A stretch of DNA of 64,000 bases, taken from the NCBI RefSeq assembly GCF_023008165.1, contig NZ_JAKQZA010000011.1, positions 1-64,000 on the forward strand. The letters are read 5' to 3'. The notes beneath the pieces were generated by a model. It saw only the letters and a list, made by a program, of their open reading frames with translations, searched no databases and was not told the origin of the DNA. A program made the translations under genes and the position numbers. Positions 62,224 to 64,000 of this stretch are shown here, piece after piece. Position 1 is the first letter of the stretch, and each line of letters begins with the position of its first letter. Source of the DNA: Kordiimonas laminariae (lineage in GTDB: Bacteria; Pseudomonadota; Alphaproteobacteria; Sphingomonadales; Kordiimonadaceae).

Positions 62224-64000
62224 TTAGAAGCGAGAATTGAAGCCAATGTAGAAGAAGCGACCAACTGATGTAACAGGTGTATTCACCGCAGCCAGGAATG
62301 GCTTGCGGTTAAACAGGTTGTTCACACCTGCGTTGATGCCGAAGTTCTCGCGTACTTGCCAGCTCGCGGAAATATCATGAATGAAAGCATCGCCTGTTTC
62401 GAATGGATCAGCGAATTGGCCACCATTGTTGTTCGCGGCAAAGCGTTCGATTTCTTCAAAGGACAGACCACCTACAAGCTGTGAATCCTGATAACGAACC
62501 TGATAAGTGAAGCCAAACTCTTCATAGCTCCAGGTTGTTGATAGGTTCACGTTATACTTAGGAATACCAAGCGTGCCTCTGATTTGTGTTGATTCATCAG
62601 GGAATTCCTGGAACTCAAAGTTATCACGATCAATGATGTAGTTAGCAATCAAACGAGAACGGATAGAACCCCATTCGCCTGGAAGATCGAAAGCGTAAGT
62701 TGCTTCAAAATCAATACCGGATGTTTTCAGTGCAGCAATATTCTGAGTTACCTGAGTAATACTGTTCAGACCATTGGTATTTGGATCACGGCTTTGAAGT
62801 TCACAGAATTGGTTATTCAAGCTTGGTGCATCCACACAGCGATCAACGATGTTTTGTGCAGTGATGCTGCCAATAGCGTTTGATAGGTTAATTCTGTAGT
62901 AATCGGCAGCAATACTCAGGCCGGGAATATACTCAGGTGTCCATACAAAACCTGCTGTGTATGTATCGGCAGTTTCAGGTTGAAGACCCGGGTTACCACC
63001 AGAGATACCCTCGAAACGTGCTGTATTTGGATCATCAAAACCTTCAGGAATACCAAGAGCAGCACAGTTTGCTGCACGGAATTCAGAACCTGAATCGATG
63101 AAATCAGCATCACATGGATCATCAGGGAAGAAGAATGCTACCTGCTGAGGATCGAAGAGTTCCCCAATGTTAGGTGCACGTACAGCACGTGAATAGCCAC
63201 CACGTAGAAGTAGTTCATCAATTGGCCGCCATGTTAGTGCTACTCGATATGTATCTGTGCTAAAGGATTGGTTCGCATCACCACCTACAGAATAATCTGA
63301 GTAGCGGTAAGCACCTTCAACAGATAGTTCTTTTGCGAAAGGAAGGTCTGCAAAAATAGGAATTAGAATCTCAGCAAACCCTTCTGTAACTGAGTAGCGA
63401 CCAGATGTAGGCTGTGTACCACCACCGAAAATCAAATCATCACGATCAGCTGCATCAGGTTCAAAGCTACTTGTTTCGCGACGATATTCAAAGCCGAACG
63501 CAGTGCTGATTGCACCTGCTGGAAGCGTGAAGAAATCACTTGTGTCGCCAGAGATAACGGCAGAAACAACCTGTTGTTCGATCGCAATATCAGAGAGTGT
63601 ACGCTGATAAATGAAATCTGCTGCATCCTGATTGATAGCATTTGAGCCAAAGATGCTTGTTGGAACACATGGGCTGCCAGCGCCAGGTTCAAACGTCAGG
63701 AAGCCTTCGCGTGTGCTTGGGAATGAGGCTACAGGTGGCTCAGCATCTGGATCAATGCTGGAACGACATACGATATCACCGACTTGAGCGCTGTCACCAG
63801 TAATGCCGATTGCACCGTCTGTACCTGGACGAATTGCCTGAACTAGGTTTGCACCTAAAGCATCAATATCATCCTGCGTTAGAGCTACTGCATCAACAGA
63901 GGCAAAGAAGCGATCATCAAAACGCTGGCGAGAGTTAGCAGCGTTTGATTCTGTACGGCCATAGTTATAGGAAACTTCATAGTTCCAGGTATCAGTGATA
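62224..64000 (-). CDS. TonB-dependent outer-membrane receptor (tandem copy B), 5' end outside the window
   Basis: I translated the minus strand across the whole stretch and the frame stays open from the stop at 62224 to the window edge, giving the C-terminal 591 residues or so. The sequence aligns by eye along its length with copy A: the same S-D-F-x-x-L...G-F-E-Y-R barrel strands, L-R-G-G-Y-S-R-A-V-R-A-P-N-I-G-E-L-F-D-P-Q, S-I-A-A-D-Y-Y-R-I, and a G-R-F-F-Y-I-G-F-N end. It has no frameshift. Plug and signal peptide lie beyond the window. The ligand is unknown. Confidence 0.93.
   Translation of the reverse strand, partial: ITDTWNYEVSYNYGRTESNAANSRQRFDDRFFASVDAVALTQDDIDALGANLVQAIRPGTDGAIGITGDSAQVGDIVCRSSIDPDAEPPVASFPSTREGFLTFEPGAGSPCVPTSIFGSNAINQDAADFIYQRTLSDIAIEQQVVSAVISGDTSDFFTLPAGAISTAFGFEYRRETSSFEPDAADRDDLIFGGGTQPTSGRYSVTEGFAEILIPIFADLPFAKELSVEGAYRYSDYSVGGDANQSFSTDTYRVALTWRPIDELLLRGGYSRAVRAPNIGELFDPQQVAFFFPDDPCDADFIDSGSEFRAANCAALGIPEGFDDPNTARFEGISGGNPGLQPETADTYTAGFVWTPEYIPGLSIAADYYRINLSNAIGSITAQNIVDRCVDAPSLNNQFCELQSRDPNTNGLNSITQVTQNIAALKTSGIDFEATYAFDLPGEWGSIRSRLIANYIIDRDNFEFQEFPDESTQIRGTLGIPKYNVNLSTTWSYEEFGFTYQVRYQDSQLVGGLSFEEIERFAANNNGGQFADPFETGDAFIHDISASWQVRENFGINAGVNNLFNRKPFLAAVNTPVTSVGRFFYIGFNSRF

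Noticed and set aside
62224-63692. The last receptor appears broken into a 403-residue frame and an 86-residue frame in another frame.
   Set aside because: Codon-by-codon translation of the minus strand from 62224 to 64000 shows one open frame without a stop. The short second frame is a shadow. The receptor is cut only by the window edge.
1-64000. CRISPR arrays, transposases, integrases, phage genes, rRNA or tRNA genes.
   Set aside because: No regularly spaced repeats and no recognisable mobile-element or structural RNA genes were seen on either strand.

Overview
This 64-kb window comes from a Gram-negative bacterium, very probably an alphaproteobacterium. The right half carries typical alphaproteobacterial neighbours: secA divergent from argJ and a mutT-type Nudix gene, a grxC/nitrilase/DUF1178 run, ubiG opposite lysC, ptsP, a rodZ-like gene before ispG, hisS-prfA-prmC, a DUF4167 gene and clpB. 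Large TonB-dependent receptors of the kind common in Kordiimonadales and Sphingomonadales also occur. Kordiimonadales is a guess, not a demonstration. I see no rRNA, tRNA, CRISPR array, transposase or integrase.

Region 1 (1 to about 27.3 kb) is a dense copper/silver/heavy-metal homeostasis island. From left to right it holds: a two-component system (kinase cut by the window edge) behind a secreted DJ-1/PfpI fusion, an ArsP/YraQ-type permease and a MerR regulator; a small secreted Cys protein in a hairpin-rich region; a fatty-acid-hydroxylase-type membrane enzyme with AraC and MerR regulators; an operon of a small secreted protein, a TonB receptor, a DUF2231-like/NTF2 fusion with a His-rich linker, and a PepSY protein; a Cu(I) P-type ATPase with a MerR gene; a cusCBA-type RND efflux operon with a second DUF2231-like/NTF2 fusion and a CusF protein; a formyltransferase-like gene; and a porin with two small cytochromes c, a CueR-like regulator and a third cytochrome c.

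The regulation of the island can partly be read. Three MerR paralogues share a C80/C115/C125 pattern and one CueR-like protein has the CueR Cys pair. Seven promoters have stretched 19-20 bp spacers: two with CueR-type CTTCC/GGAAG dyads (copA and the cytochrome at 26.6 kb), four with TTGACC boxes, three of which have a clear dyad inside the spacer, and one without a recognisable dyad. Each of four promoters lies upstream of a gene for a short secreted protein rich in Cys/His and ending in a proline-rich tail (4241, 11274, 14804, 25499). This repeated arrangement is the best candidate here for a poorly described system.

Region 2 (27.5 to 29.2 kb) has a DUF6058-like gene and a secreted Tyr/Asn-rich protein of unknown function. 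Region 3 (29.3 to 58.5 kb) is core genome: protein export, arginine, nucleotide-pool and redox functions, ubiquinone synthesis, aspartate pathway, nitrogen-PTS, cell shape, isoprenoids, translation, Na+/H+ antiport and the ClpB chaperone. SecA is unusual in having two C-terminal SEC-C zinc modules.

Region 4 (58.5 to 64 kb) has two tandem, related TonB-dependent receptors on the minus strand, the second running off the right edge. Most start codons were set by Shine-Dalgarno spacing and homology reasoning and often lie inside the longest open frame.
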